Of a DNA stretch of 64,000 bases, positions 51,525-63,473 are shown piece after piece. How positions within the stretch are numbered: the stretch's first letter is position 1; every line of letters starts with the position of its first letter. The notes under the pieces are model-generated. The model searched no databases. It had not been told where the DNA came from and saw only the letters and a list, made by a program, of their open reading frames with translations. This DNA is from Pollenia angustigena. Lineage: Eukaryota; Arthropoda; Insecta; Diptera; Polleniidae. The translations under genes and the position numbers were made by a program. The stretch is taken from NCBI GenBank assembly GCA_930367215.1, contig OV884059.1, positions 235,413,803 to 235,477,802 on the forward strand, written 5' to 3'.

Positions 51525-53193
51525 ATATTTATTTTTCTTAAAACAGGTGATATTTGATAAAAATTATCTAAAAAAAATTTTCTTACATGTTCTGTTATCT
51601 AAGAAAGAGTTCAAAGCGAAAAATGTTATTCATATAAATGGTAAATTTGTATTTTATTTTAATCATTATTCAGTTGAATTATTACGGAAAAAATTTCACG
51701 TTCGAAATGTCACGTATCGACCCAGATTTTGGCTTAAAAAATACTAAGATTTTATTATCAAACCAAGACATTTTAATGTTAAATTGCTACGTAAAATTCT
51801 GAATGTAGTTTGACTAAAAATTTGTGCCAGGTTTCGCTGAATTACGCCTTTTTATACATGGCCACAAAATCTACTTTTGTTTTTTTTACGTTCGAACCGC
51901 TACTTCTTTTGCCATTATCTTTGACCTAGAATCGCGCCCTCAATAAACTTTAGCATAGATAACAGTGCTTTCTTAGTGCTTTAATTTAAGGGTTAAGAAA
52001 ACGTAAAAATATTTTTTGTTTAAAATTTTATTGCATTTTTGATGCGAACGACTGTCACGTTCAACACTTTGGATTTACCCATATGTTATTCGCCATATTA
52101 AAAAAAAAAAAAAAAAAAAAATGGTTTCAATTAAAATATTGCTCAACTCTTATCTAAAAAAAACACAGCCTTTAAAGAAAAATAACATAGGACAGTGTTG
52201 CAAACACATTTCACAATATACAGCTTTTCTGATTTCGATTCTTTTAAGGTACGTTTTTTCAGTATTAAAAAAAAAAAAAAATATTTGAAATAGTTCATAT
52301 ATTTATGAATACGAAAATAAAAAATAAAATTTTATTGTCAATATAAATTAATACTGGTTTTTTGTGTTTATATTTGAACTTTTGCAAAGTTACATAATTC
52401 AGGCTTTTACATACTTAGAACTTAGTTCTAAAAAAAGTTTAAAACAATACTGTTTAAAAATAAAGATTTGAATTCAGTGTTTAAAGATAAAGCAAATTTA
52501 CTTTAAGAAATCATAAGAAATATTATAACTAACAACAGCAACTACCAGTTGATTTTAATAGATTTTTAGTTTTTATCAAACTTGAAACAGTTTCTATATG
52601 TATACGATTTTTTCCTTTGCTTTTTACATCATTTTGCATTTGAAAATGTGCGTTCAATTGATGCTCAAAAATGTGGTATCGAAAAAATACCAAAAGCAAT
52701 ATATGAAAGGTCAGCAAACATTAGTTTCGTTCTAAATATTGGCTTTATTTTTTTTAAGAAATTAAAATATATTCAGTTCTGAAATGCTTTATTTCTGAAA
52801 GATCCGCTAGAACACGAAATTGAGAATTGATATTATCATAGTTATTTTTGTCGTTTATAAATAACATTAATAACAACAGTATTATGCTATTGGTTTTTCC
52901 GGAAACAATGTTTTCTGGATTGAAGCTGATTATCACTTTTAAGGTTTTATGTTCAAAACCAAATTTTGTTGTAAGAACAAATATCTAATTGTGGAAAGCA
53001 ATCCTGCCGTCCACGCTTTGCATTTCAATATTTACATCGCTTATTATTTTTAAAATACAACAAGCCTGCTATCGAAATTATCACATCACCTTAAAAAAGC
53101 TCAAAGGATAAAAAAAAGTATTGAAAACAACGCGGGGGTACTGCGGTATTTTTAATATGAAAAAGTACCAAAGTACTGAATTTTTCAACACTG
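51525..53193. other. AT-rich region without a recognised gene; hAT right end at 53193
   Basis: Short frames exist (for example 52582-52782), but none shows a family motif. A CAGTGTTGCAAAC terminus-like string lies at 52193, and the CAACACTG hAT end lies at 53193. Confidence 0.4.
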
Positions 53194-53283
53194 ACATATA
53201 CATATATACGCTGATAAGTGAGAAAAGTTCTCTGAGAGTAATAATAAAGACTGTAATTTACTCTCACAAGTGGATTTAGCCAA

Positions 53284-53422
53284 CAGGGCTGTCAGATATG
53301 GCGATTTCTCGCCAAACGTGGCGTTTTTGAAACGTGTTTGGCGATGGGATTTTCCATTTGGCGACTGGCGATTTGTATGGCGATTTCTGATATAGCTGGC
53401 GATTAACTTGGCTATTTTTACC
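53284..53422. mobile_element. hAT-like left terminus with repeated TGGCGATTT
   Basis: CAGGGCTGTCAGATATGGCG (53284), followed by four TGGCGA repeats within 110 bp, is a typical hAT terminal plus subterminal arrangement. The sequence is cut by the start of the 560 bp array. The similar terminus ending at 57994 (reverse complement CAGGGTTGCAAGATTTGACG) has a different flanking octamer, so the two are not paired. Confidence 0.4.
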
Positions 53423-55414
53423 ATTGATGTTTGACTAGTGACGTCAGCAGTCGTCGATGGCTGCGAGTGTAAGACGGCGAATCCATCTGAGGAGATCGAG
53501 TGGTTGCGATCGAAACATGTCATGGTAACCTGCCGGCCAGGGTTCGAGCCCGAGCCACGTCAAGAATGAAAGATTATCAATAACAATTTTAATTGATTTT
53601 CATGTTGTAAAATTCCTTTCTTCATAAAAATAATTTAATAAAAATTAAATTTCATGAACTTAAGCCTAATTAAAAACATTAAAAATTTGAATTAAAAACC
53701 ATAAATAGTTCAACAAAATAACCACAATACTAATTATTGTTAAGGCTAAGGCACGAGCTCTATGTGTACATTTGTCCTTCAAGTTGTGCTGAAAAAGGTC
53801 AACAGAAAAGAGAAAGACAAAGTGAAAAAACAAAAAATGTACTTGGACTTCAAGAAAAATTCTTGACAAAAGTACGAAAAAACAGAAGTAAAGGAAAAAA
53901 CATGTAAAGTCAATTAAAATGGATAATCATTCAGGAAAGCAAATTTCGATCTACCAAATGTTAAAATACAATTTGGTTTAAGGATTGATGTTTGACTAGT
54001 GACGTCAGCAGTCGTCGATGGCTGCGAGTGTAAGACGGCGAATCCATCTGAGGAGATCGAGTGGTTGCGATCGAAACATGTCATGGTAACCTGCCGGCCA
54101 GGGTTCGAGCCCGAGCCACGTCAAGAATGAAAGATTATCAATAACAATTTTAATTGATTTTCATGTTGTAAAATTCCTTTCTTCATAAAAATAATTTAAT
54201 AAAAATTAAATTTCATGAACTTAAGCCTAATTAAAAACATTAAAAATTTGGATTAAAAACCATAAATAGTTCAACAAAATAACCACAATACTAATTATTG
54301 TTAAGGCTAAGGCACGAGCTCTATGTGTACATTTGTCCTTCAAGTTGTGCTGAAAAAGGTCAACAGAAAAGAGAAAGACAAAGTGAAAAAACAAAAAATG
54401 TACTTGGACTTCAAGAAAAATTCTTGACGAAAGTACGAAAAACAGAAGTAAAGGAAAAAACATGTAAAGTCAATTAAAATGGATAATCATTAAGGAAAGC
54501 AAATTTCGATCTACCAAATGTTAAAATACAATTTGGTTTAAGGATTGATGTTTGACTAGTGACGTCAGCAGTCGTCGATGGCTGCGAGTGTAAGACGGCG
54601 AATCCATCTGAGGAGATCGAGTGGTTGCGATCGAAACATGTCATGGTAACCTGCCGGCCAGGGTTCGAGCCCGAGCCACGTCAAGAATGAAAGATTTTCA
54701 ATAACAATTTTAATTGATTTTCATGTTGTAAAATTCCTTTCTTCATAAAAATAATTTAATAAAAATTAAATTTCATGAACTTAAGCCTAATTAAAAACAT
54801 TAAAAATTTGGATTAAAAACCATAAATAGTTCAACAAAATAACCACAATACTAATTATTGTTAAGGCTAAGGCACGAGCTCTTTGTGTACATTTGTCCTT
54901 CAAGTTGTGCTGAAAAAGGTCAACAGAAAAGAGAAAGACAAAGTGAAAAAACAAAAAATGTACTTGGACTTCAAGAAAAATTCTTGACGAAAGTACGAAA
55001 AAACAGAACTAAAGGAAAAAACATGTAAAGTCAATTAAAATGGATAATCATTCAGGAAAGCAAATTTCGATCTACCAAATGTTAAAATACAATTTGGTTT
55101 AAGGATTGATGTTTGACTAGTGACGTCAGCAGTCGTCGATGGCTGCGAGTGTAAGACGGCGAATCCATCTGAGGAGATCGAGTGGTTGCGATCGAAACAT
55201 GTCATGGTAACCTGCCGGCCAGGGTTCGAGCCCGAGCCACGTCAAGAATGAAAGATTATCAATAACAATTTTAATTGATTTTCATGTTGTAAAATTCCTT
55301 TCTTCATAAAAATAATTTAATAAAAATTAAATTTCATGAACTTAAGCCTAATTAAAAACTTTAAAAATTTGGATTAAAAACCATAAATAGTTCAACAAAA
55401 TAACCACAATACTT
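53423..55414 (+). repeat. 560 bp tandem array, about 3.55 copies
   Basis: Units start at 53423, 53984, 54544 and 55105 (periods 561, 560 and 561). The last unit breaks off near 55414. Copies are almost identical, so the amplification is recent. Each unit has a GC-rich head of about 145 bp containing GGTTCGAGCCC (a good match to the tRNA B box) and an AT-rich tail. The tail is also found once, inverted and diverged, at 11953-12113. The short open frames within the units are not credible genes. Confidence 0.9.
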
Positions 55415-57481
55415 ATTATTTATTTTAAACTTAACAGTTAAAAAGTAATAACTAGCGACATCTATGGTTAAGTAGTCGCATCACTTAAACTATAGTTTTT
55501 TTTTACAGACTTTTTAACATCAACTTTTTCTAGAGTACTCTGCACATTGGGGTTGAAGTATGTATAATGATAACAAATTTTAATAACAATGTAAACTAAT
55601 TAAATTACTACAATATAACTAGTAAATACAATTTAACCAATAAATACAACTAATTCTTAACTAATAATTAGAACTAAGTCTTAACTAAAGTTACTTTTGT
55701 AACAATATATTTATACATTTAATTTTAATATGTATTTAAATTTGTTATATTGCATATATCAAGACCTTTTCAATAGGTCTGCTTACCTATACAACAATAC
55801 AAAAAACAACAGGCATTTTGTTTGTGTAAAATTTACCCGCCGTTGTCAAAATCTTACTACTACATAGGGAAAACAAAAGGAAAAATGTTACTTATAATAC
55901 ATTCCCATAATGCATATAAAAATTAATATCGAGCACCAAAGATTCATTGCTTTTCATTCACAATCATTTCAGTTAATACTCCAGATCAATGAAAACCCCG
56001 ATCTAATCACTGAACTTTCATTGGTTCTAAGCAATGTTTTTAATGACGAGCTGTTTACCTAAATATGAACCCATGCTCGTTAACGACACGCTAATGTTAA
56101 AATCATGCATGTTTCCCCTAAAAAGAACCAGTGCATTATCCGCGGAACCCATGCATTTACAACTTCTTTTGCATGTCTTTAACAAAAACAATTAAACAAA
56201 AACCAAGAGAGATATTTTATTTTGGAAATACTGGATGGACACGTACATTAATACACTCTTAAAATAAATTAATCAGTTTTGAATATTCCGTTCCATTAAG
56301 CAGATTTTTACATTTCAGTACTGTCAGCCAAAGTTGACTTCTATTTTGCTTACGTTCGTGAACACATGTTTATAACTATTATTATGAAAACTTAAATTCG
56401 ATGAAATCCATCTTTTGCACTAAACTTAGAGCTTCCCAAATGCTATCGAATCGCCAAAAAAAAATTATAGGAAAAGTTTTGTTTTCTATATTATTTGTAA
56501 ATCAAAAGCGTACGAACGTACGTTAGTGACCCCAGGAAATGCCCATAAATAAAATATTTAATTAAAAAATTACAACAATCAGGTATAGTAAGGAACATAA
56601 AATTATTATTTTTAAAGAAGATGAAAGTTCGGTTAGTGTATGAAATTAGTTTTGTAACATATTTCTATACATATTTAATTTTTTTTATTTTAAACTATAG
56701 CAACAAGATTCATAAGACTGTAGCAATAATTTTTTTGAATTAAATTCGATATAGTATTTACATAAAGGCGATTTCTTTGCTTTGTTTTTATCATATTTTG
56801 GTAGGAAAAAGCGTTTGCAATTTTTAAATTGTACTAAATTTGCACTGGAGTACTTTATTACTTTTGCACTGCTAATAGTAGTAAAAAAAGTACAATTGTT
56901 CTACCAACTTTATCATCCCTGCTCAGAAATAAACTACGAACGAAAAACAAAAGGAATTTGCGAGTACAGCAAAGTTCGAACTCCCCCGCTATTATCTTTT
57001 CCCCTCCCTTCCATAAACTCAAGACTTTGCAAAGTAAACTTTGCCTGTCTAAAAGGGGACTAAGAAAGCATTCCTCTTGGGAGACATATAAATACAAAAC
57101 TTCGAATGCTGAAAAAGCTAAAATTTTAAAAAATTAATAGGTATGTACTTGTCGTATTACTCGTCATTATAATCCTATCGTTAATAATTTTGTAGATCTA
57201 ATTATGCTTTTGCTGATCCGTGTACGAGGCTATGTCATCAATATAAATAATTATTTGTCTGAATTTGTTGATTATTATTTAAGTTGTTTAAATTGCTGTA
57301 AAATATAACACTTTTTACATAAATAAATAAAAATTAAAGTATAATATGCGAACAATTTTAATAATATGGCTTTGATTTTATTGGATTTCATTATATATAT
57401 TGTAAGTAGCGAAATCCACATATTTTTTTTGTCCTTTCCTAATCCCGCGATGCTCTTCGCTTGTCTACAGGAAAGAAACCA
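55415..57481. other. Non-coding stretch, about 2 kb
   Basis: AT-rich, with no gene or clear element border recognised. Confidence 0.35.
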
Positions 57482-57553
57482 GAGTATCTAACGGAAATCG
57501 AACCCGCAACCACAGCGCTGATCGACTAGCTCACTACCAACTAGCCCCGGTAG
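57482..57553 (-). repeat. tRNA-derived SINE-like head, copy 1
   Basis: On the minus strand the segment reads as a tRNA-like body: an A-box-like TAGTTGGTAGTGAGC and a B box GGTTCGATTTCC about 40 bp apart, beginning CTACCGGGGC. The acceptor arms do not pair well, so it is a tRNA-derived repeat rather than a tRNA gene. A relative lies at 63764-63835. Confidence 0.55.
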
Positions 57554-58109
57554 GCTTATTGCTTTATCTTGTAAAAACATTTTTGCAGACCTTTAAACGA
57601 ATTTTACAAACTTCAAAAAGTAAGACGGAAGGAGCACACAAACTTCCAAAGCCTAAATCTGTTGCATAATTTGTGATAAAAATTTGTTGTAATAATAAAT
57701 AAAATTGGATTTTTCGGCGGAAACGATTTAAAATTTTTTCAAATAACACAATTTTAATAAAAATAAAATTGAATGAAATTACGTTCATACACATCAAACT
57801 GGTGGCTGTTCCAAGATTAAAAGACGAACGTGTCAGAAAATTCGTGTTTTATTCAGACTTTGGAGACTAAAAGAAATCGTCACTTTTTAGGAAAAAATCA
57901 GCAAATCGGCACTTTGCTAATTACGGAACAAAAAATCGTCAAAATGACGATAAATCGTCAAAATTACGATAAATCGTCAAATCTTGCAACCCTGGTCACA
58001 GTTGCTAAATTTTTTTACGTTGGGGTCGTTTTTAGACTTATCGCAAAGAACTGTATTGTGTAATTCACCACATACTACGTAAGCAGGGGGTAAGTAGCAG
58101 TATGCCTTA
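57554..58109. other. Non-coding stretch with a hAT-like right terminus
   Basis: Repeated AAATCGTCAAAATxACGAT units (57925-57985) end in TTGCAACCCTG at 57994, resembling a hAT terminus. No partner with the same flanking octamer (GTCACAGT) was found. Confidence 0.4.
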
Positions 58110-58338
58110 AGCTTCGTACAGACGATGGTCAGATCTTACAATATTGGTAAGCAGCGTTGCTTAAATTGCATTAAAATTGGCTAAAATGTCTTACAACTGT
58201 GTGAACATTGTAAGCTCATTTATATTTGCAGATGTGCAAAATTAATGCATCTGACAATGGACCATTGTCAGAAAAATTTTGCTGTTGGCAACGCCTGCTT
58301 ACAATATTGTAAGATCTGACCATCGTCTGTACGAAGCT
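58110..58338. mobile_element. MITE, TSD TTA, about 37 bp TIRs
   Basis: AGCTTCGTACAGACGATGGT (58110) is matched by ACCATCGTCTGTACGAAGCT (58319-58338). The arms extend through CAGATCTTACAATATTG. TTA flanks both sides (58107-58109 and 58339-58341), in line with a Harbinger-type TWA target. It is non-coding, 229 bp. Confidence 0.75.
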
Positions 58339-58619
58339 TTAGTATGGCCAAATACTTGGAACATTTTTTTAAAATTAATCCCGGGAAATTTTTTTTGATT
58401 AATCCCGGGAAATTTTTTCCGGGAATTTCAAATTAAATTTTTTGAAATTTTAATTTGTTAGCATCGTTAAAATCAAAAACGAGCAATCAAAATATCTGTG
58501 GCCGTATGGAAACACTAGTTAACTCCGCCTTTTTCATAAACTGAGATAACACCAAAAATAGAAAGCATGTTTCATTTACTATCACTCTGTCAGATCGAAA
58601 TTTTGATATACAGCCATGA

Positions 58620-58830
58620 CACAGAGTACAATTCCGTTCGGAAACGGAATTCATTCCGTATTTTGGTGCTTCAGAAAATGACGAAAAAATGTTTCGGAAT
58701 GAAACCATTTTTGTTTTCATGAACGGTATGGGAGTTGTCAGTATCTGAAAGGCCATAAAACTATCAAAATACACTTTCCATCAACAAACAAATATGTTTT
58801 CTTCAATTCCGAACGGAATTGTACTCTGTG
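58620..58830. mobile_element. Fold-back MITE CACAGAGTACAATTCCG
   Basis: CACAGAGTACAATTCCGTTC (58620-58639) is matched by GAACGGAATTGTACTCTGTG (58811-58830) without mismatch. Further GGAATxxATTCC palindromes lie inside. No clear TSD. Confidence 0.65.
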
Positions 58831-58954
58831 ACATGGCCCATAGTTTCTCATCTAAAAGTTATTTGAAAAACAAAAATCAGAGAAATACCAATTTTTATGT
58901 AAAAACTAGATAACTCCATGCATTTTTTGAAAAAACAAGATAACAAGATAACGT

Positions 58955-59420
58955 GATCTGGACCATTTTGAAAAAGGGTATATTTTTGCATGCTTTGTTA
59001 ATTTGAGGAACTGTTTCCTTACCAACATATGCAATATGGGTATCATAAGAAAGGTTTTTTAAGACGCTCCCAACTGTATATATAATTTGTCCAAGGAAGA
59101 TCACCCATGTCCTTTTTTTAAGGATATAAAAACGGTTTTTGAATTTTTTGTTCGGGGTTGTTTGTAATAAAAATGCCAAATTAACATATTTTAATCTTTA
59201 GTCGATTTAATTAAATACGTGTCTCAGATGGGGTGGTAGCCCTTCGTGTTAAATAGGGCAATATGGGTATCAAATTTTTTCTTTTGCCAAGTACATCATC
59301 TTTGTATGTAAATAATTTAGATCTTTGCAAGTTAGATGCATTTTACATGGTGCTCTGGAATAAATATAAATGCAATTTTGTCGTAACTCTAATATGATAG
59401 CGGATTTAGTTTTTAGAAAG
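58955..59420. mobile_element. Partial copy of the 19493-20336 long-TIR element
   Basis: Shared blocks include CCATTTTGAAAAAGGGT-like, TTCCTTACCAACATATxCAA, GTATCxTAAGAAAGGTTTTTT, TTTGTCCAAGGA, GTTCGGGGTTGTTTGTAATA and GATTTAATTAAATACGTGTC. The outer arm tips are missing. It is more diverged than the copy in Rad17 intron 3. Confidence 0.7.
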
Positions 59421-59854
59421 AAAGAAAAAAGGAAATGATCCACAACTTATTGACGGCATATTTTTTTTCGCAAATTAAAAAAAAAATATACCTAAACAAT
59501 AATATTTTTTTTTTGTTTCTGTTGGAGAGATAAGACAGTGTTTTTGGTCAGCTTAACTAAACAAAAATTTTAATACCAAGTTTAGTATACAAATTTAACG
59601 GAACACCTTTTGTTTAAAATGTTGATATTTATTGAAGGTAATCTCGGTACTACAACAAGTACAACTCGTACAAAAACCACAAGCAATTTGTTTTTGTAAA
59701 ATCATTGTACAATGTCAAAACAGAAATAAAACAAAACAGAAACAAAGATAATAAAAGAGAATAAACAAAATTTTGACATCCAATAGTGATTTTAGCTAAT
59801 ATCAGCAGGGCTTTTAAGACCACCTGTAATAAATTCGCCTTGCGTAATATCAAA

Positions 59855-60545
59855 TAAATATTCAGTTATTTTGTAAAATTTTACTGTCAAAAATTCAACA
59901 CCATATTCAGTAAAAACAAATTAAATATTCAGTTATTTTTTTAAAATTTTACTGTCAAAAAATTGACCCCATATTCAGTAAAAACAATAAAATATTCAGT
60001 TATTTCATTAAATTTTTGTTTACTCCACAAAAGAGCCGAATTTCTAAAAAATACCAGACAGACACCTGTCCGCTTGTTTTTCTTATAAGCGAGAGAGGGA
60101 GAATATTATTATTTACTTACCCTGATACACAAGTTTGTTTTACTTTTGTTGTACTGACCACGTTGTTTACAGAAGAACTCTCAATTATAAGACACCAGCA
60201 GCATGACCGATATGGCTTCGCAATTATTTTACTTTTAAAATTTGATGTATTTAACTAAATTATATTAACAAATAGAAAATGGGTATTGCTTACACAAAAC
60301 AAGGAATTCATTTTTTATAAATAAGTAAAAATTAATTTTTGGTAGTACAATTATATAAAATAACTGGTTTTTACTGAATATGGTGTTGAATTTTTGACAG
60401 TAAAATTTTATAAAATAACTGCATATTTATTTGTATTTACGGAATATGTAGTTAATTTTTTGACAATTAATTTATATAAGATAACTGAAAATTAATTTGG
60501 TTTTACGGAATTCGTGGTTGAATTTTTGACAGTAAAAATTAAATG
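59855..60545. mobile_element. MITE with arms built from tandem repeats
   Basis: On the left, ATATTCAGTTATTTT followed by AAAATTTTACTGTCAAAAA and CCATATTCAGTAAAAACA repeats with a period of about 70-80 bp, in 2-3 copies (59855-60005). On the right the same unit appears inverted in about three copies (60345-60545). The central 340 bp are unrelated and non-coding. This is an inverted-repeat element whose arms have expanded in tandem. Confidence 0.6.
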
Positions 60546-60622
60546 AACTTTTCGTTGCTTTAAATTACATTTTTATTTAATTTATCATAAAGAAGAATTT
60601 AACTCAATCAACGGACAATATT

Positions 60623-60762
60623 CACCCTTATTGTGTTTGGCGTATTTAAAATACGCCTACGACAGTTTGGTAATAGATTAAAGGAAAAAAGTTCACGTGC
60701 TCTTTAATCTATTACGAAACAGTCGTTGGCGTACTTTAAATACGCCAAACACAATAAGGGTG
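60623..60762. mobile_element. 140 bp hairpin MITE, copy 2, TSD ATT
   Basis: The tips are CACCCTTATTGTG (60623) and CACAATAAGGGTG (ending 60762), flanked by ATT (60620-60622 and 60763-60765). It is nearly identical to the copy in the Polinton ATPase. Confidence 0.88.
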
Positions 60763-61478
60763 ATTAACTGCAACTGAAAATCAGTATTAATATGTACTTA
60801 GTTTTTTGAATAACTGTTAGAATCAGTTAAAAATAAATTTGCTTGGAATTTTAAATGTTTATTTATTTAAAAATGACTGAACGGAATATTTCTTAAATAA
60901 ACTACAGTCCGTTACTGTAATAATTTTGTGAGTGTACATATGATGTAACAATTTATTTGGTTTTGTTTTGGTTTTCTGTGGAATTAATAAAGCTAATTTT
61001 TTTTGACTGTTTCTTTTACAAAAGTAAAAACTTTTGTCTTCAACTCATTTAGTGAAATCATTGTTTTATTCAAAGAATCTCTGGATTCCAGGGAATACGA
61101 TTTTTTTTTGTGTCGTTTTCCGGGAATATAAAAAGTCCGGGAAATTAGAAACCCTATTGTTAAGTTTAAATTTAAAAAAAAAAAATGCATAGCTTATGTG
61201 TACATATAAATATGGATCTATCAATGTTTAAAATTTCATTAAAATATGTTTGATAGTGGGCACAAAGACCCTATTCCGGAAAGTAACTTGTATGGGGGCT
61301 ATATGAAATTATGGACCGAACCAAACTGTAGTAATTAGAACCTATGTATATACCAATTTTCATCAAATTATCATCAAAATTGCGAACTTAACTTTGCGCA
61401 CAAGGTTACATGGAGAGTAGGCTGGTTCCTATATGGCACTTTTTTTGCATTTTAATGTGGGCCAACCGGAATATATAC

Positions 61479-62026
61479 GACCATGTTCTGGAAAACGCAG
61501 CGTTTTCAAATCGTAAGCGATTTGAAAAACGTAAAACGCATTTCAGCATGTTATGAAAGCCAGGCGATTTGCTAGCGTTTTGCTTTTTTCGAAGTTGTGT
61601 TTGAGCAAAGAAAACATATGTTTTATCATAACAAAACGTAAACAAACAAATAATTTACAAATTAGTTCTGTGAAATAAATTTTAAACTAAAATGCCTACA
61701 GCGTTCTTACATGTTCATAAGTAAACTACTGCGACAAACAATTGACAAACTCACAGCAAGTTTTTAAATTGCTTTTATTAATTAAAATCTTAAAAAAAAT
61801 GTTACAAGTTTTTCCTTTAATAAATAGAAAACATATTAAATTGAAATTGTGGGCCATTTCCTTTTCTCTTTAAAGTGCAGTTTTAATAAAATAGACCAGA
61901 TCGCTTAAGTATACACTAGCGGTTTGAAAACGCCAAATTTCTAGCGTTTTCGTTTTTCAGAACACCTGTTTGGCGTTTTCAAATTGAAAACGGAAATTTT
62001 AAGCGTTTGGCGGTTTTCAGAACATG
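61479..62026. mobile_element. MITE with CCATGTTCTG ends
   Basis: CCATGTTCTGGAAAACGC (61479) and the right end, reverse complemented, CCATGTTCTGAAAACCGC (about 62026) form short TIRs. Subterminal AAAACGCxxxxCGTTTTC motifs are repeated on both sides. No firm TSD. Confidence 0.5.
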
Positions 62027-62159
62027 GGCGATATTAAGTACAGTGAAAAAATAACACATGATTTTTTTTAATAAGATTTAGGGTCGCTACCAGTCCTTGA
62101 ACTTTAGCGGTTTTGAAAAAACTTGCTGCCTTTATATATTCTTCCATTTGGGTGTGTGT

Positions 62160-62290
62160 TAGGGTATTCATTTGGTTAACCGTTTAACCATTTTACTACT
62201 ATCCGATTAACTGATCGGTTAATTTAAAATTGGTTTTTTTCGATTAACGGTTAAACCCGTTAATTTCAGTCGGTTAACCGATGTTACAAA
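62160..62290. repeat. Cluster of GGTTAACCG palindromes
   Basis: GGTTAACCG or close variants (GATTAACxG, CGGTTAA, GTTAAACCCG) occur about six times in 130 bp. This may be the subterminal part of an unrecognised element, with hAT-like subterminal repeats as one possibility. No borders were found. Confidence 0.35.
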
Positions 62291-63473
62291 TTTTGTAGTA
62301 TTAAACCGTATTTTTTTGTGTTTTTAGTTATGGTTGAGTTCCAAAACGTCAACTGCAAAGCAACTCGCTTTTTAAATATATTCACAATGCAACCATGTAG
62401 AATTTTACAATGTTATCTGTACAGAAGATCACCAAAAAAGTTACCTAAGTGCACCAAAAAAGTTGTGTTTAGAAATATTTTTCATACAATATATTTTTTC
62501 CTAGACATACATCCTTAAAATACAGTACAAAAACAGAAATTAAGGATTTCAGAAATAAATTTGTTTGCAGAATGTTCGGTCCTGAGCTTCGTCAAGATGA
62601 GTTAAATGACAAAAATTTACGGAAACAATTAGAAGTGTTAAACTTTTTAAAAAACTAAAACAGGATAATGGAAGATTTTATATGTTTAGAGAAATCCAGG
62701 AAAATTATTGAGAAATTAGATAATCTGTATTATGGGTTGTAGAGTGGCTCGAAAAAAATTTTTTTGTCAGTCCCCCCTAGGATTAAAGATAATGTAAAAA
62801 CAATTCCAAAAATATTTTTTTTATTTTTTTGCCACGCCTAGAAATACCGCCCTTTTAGTTTTTTGTTCACTGTGTCGCCATTTTTAGTCCGATCATAACA
62901 TTTTGTATATCGGTGTTCATGGCTCTGTAAGGGCTACATTTGTGTCCTTAATAGTTTTTTTATACCACGCAAATTCTAGTCATGTCATTCGAAAGCACTG
63001 TTTATACCCTCCCAAAACGCTAAATATTTTCGAACTAAAATTAAGCTGTATTATTTTGATACAACTTCTGTATTGAAGCTATTTATTTTTATTCATAAAC
63101 AAAGAAGTTACAGGAGTTAAAAGAAATACTTAACGTGTTTTGAAATATGGCAACCCTTTTGACAAAAATGGCGTTTTCTTTTATTTGACATTTTCAATGA
63201 AGGAAAAGTTTTGAAATTTTATACGATATACATATGTATGTATATAAAACACAAAAAAACAAACAGAAATTTATAACTGTACAAGTGACGATTATTTTTG
63301 TTACGAAGAAATATTTGTAGCTCCCGAAGTCTCGCGTAAATATCATATCTATAAAAACTCTTACTTTAATATATACCCAGCAAAAACTTACATTGCAAAG
63401 TAATGAGTTAAAAAGCTGATATAACGACTCTTCACTACTTATACATTGACATTTTAACTCATTATTTTAACAC
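62291..63473. other. Non-coding stretch, about 1.2 kb
   Basis: No credible ORF or repeat border was recognised. Confidence 0.35.

Larger units (their letters stand above)
37688..53193. mobile_element. Candidate older hAT enclosing the Polinton
   Basis: The left terminus is CAGTGTTGCAAAATT (37688) and the right terminus, reverse complemented, is CAGTGTTGAAAAATT (ending 53193), with GGTACTTTTT shared further in. The flanking 8-mers are ACATATAT and ACATATAC (7 of 8 identical). The Polinton (38006-50441), a pogo-like MITE and other material lie inside, so the original hAT would have been at most about 2.5 kb. No hAT coding remnant was recognised. A competing left terminus, CAGTGTTGCAAACAC, occurs at 52193. 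Confidence 0.45.

Noticed and set aside
52193..53193. Short hAT between CAGTGTTGCAAACAC (52193) and the 53193 end
   Set aside because: The flanking octamers agree at too few positions (ACATAGGA against ACATATAC), and the inner sequence matches less well than the 37688 terminus.
37688..53193. Polinton region as an integrated or endogenous DNA virus rather than a transposon
   Set aside because: 450 bp TIRs, a 6 bp TSD and an integrase with chromodomain are those of a Polinton; the capsid genes are part of the normal Polinton set.
53666..54463. Repeated minus-strand frames within the 560 bp tandem units
   Set aside because: They repeat with the array and encode a hydrophobic low-complexity product without start context or family features.
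57482..57553. Functional tRNA gene
   Set aside because: A- and B-box-like sequences are present, but the acceptor and anticodon stems do not pair convincingly; it fits a tRNA-derived repeat.
53284..57994. Possible single hAT from CAGGGCTGTCAGAT (53284) to the CCCTG end at 57994
   Set aside because: The termini are similar, but the flanking octamers (TTAGCCAA and GTCACAGT) do not match, so I treat them as separate ends.
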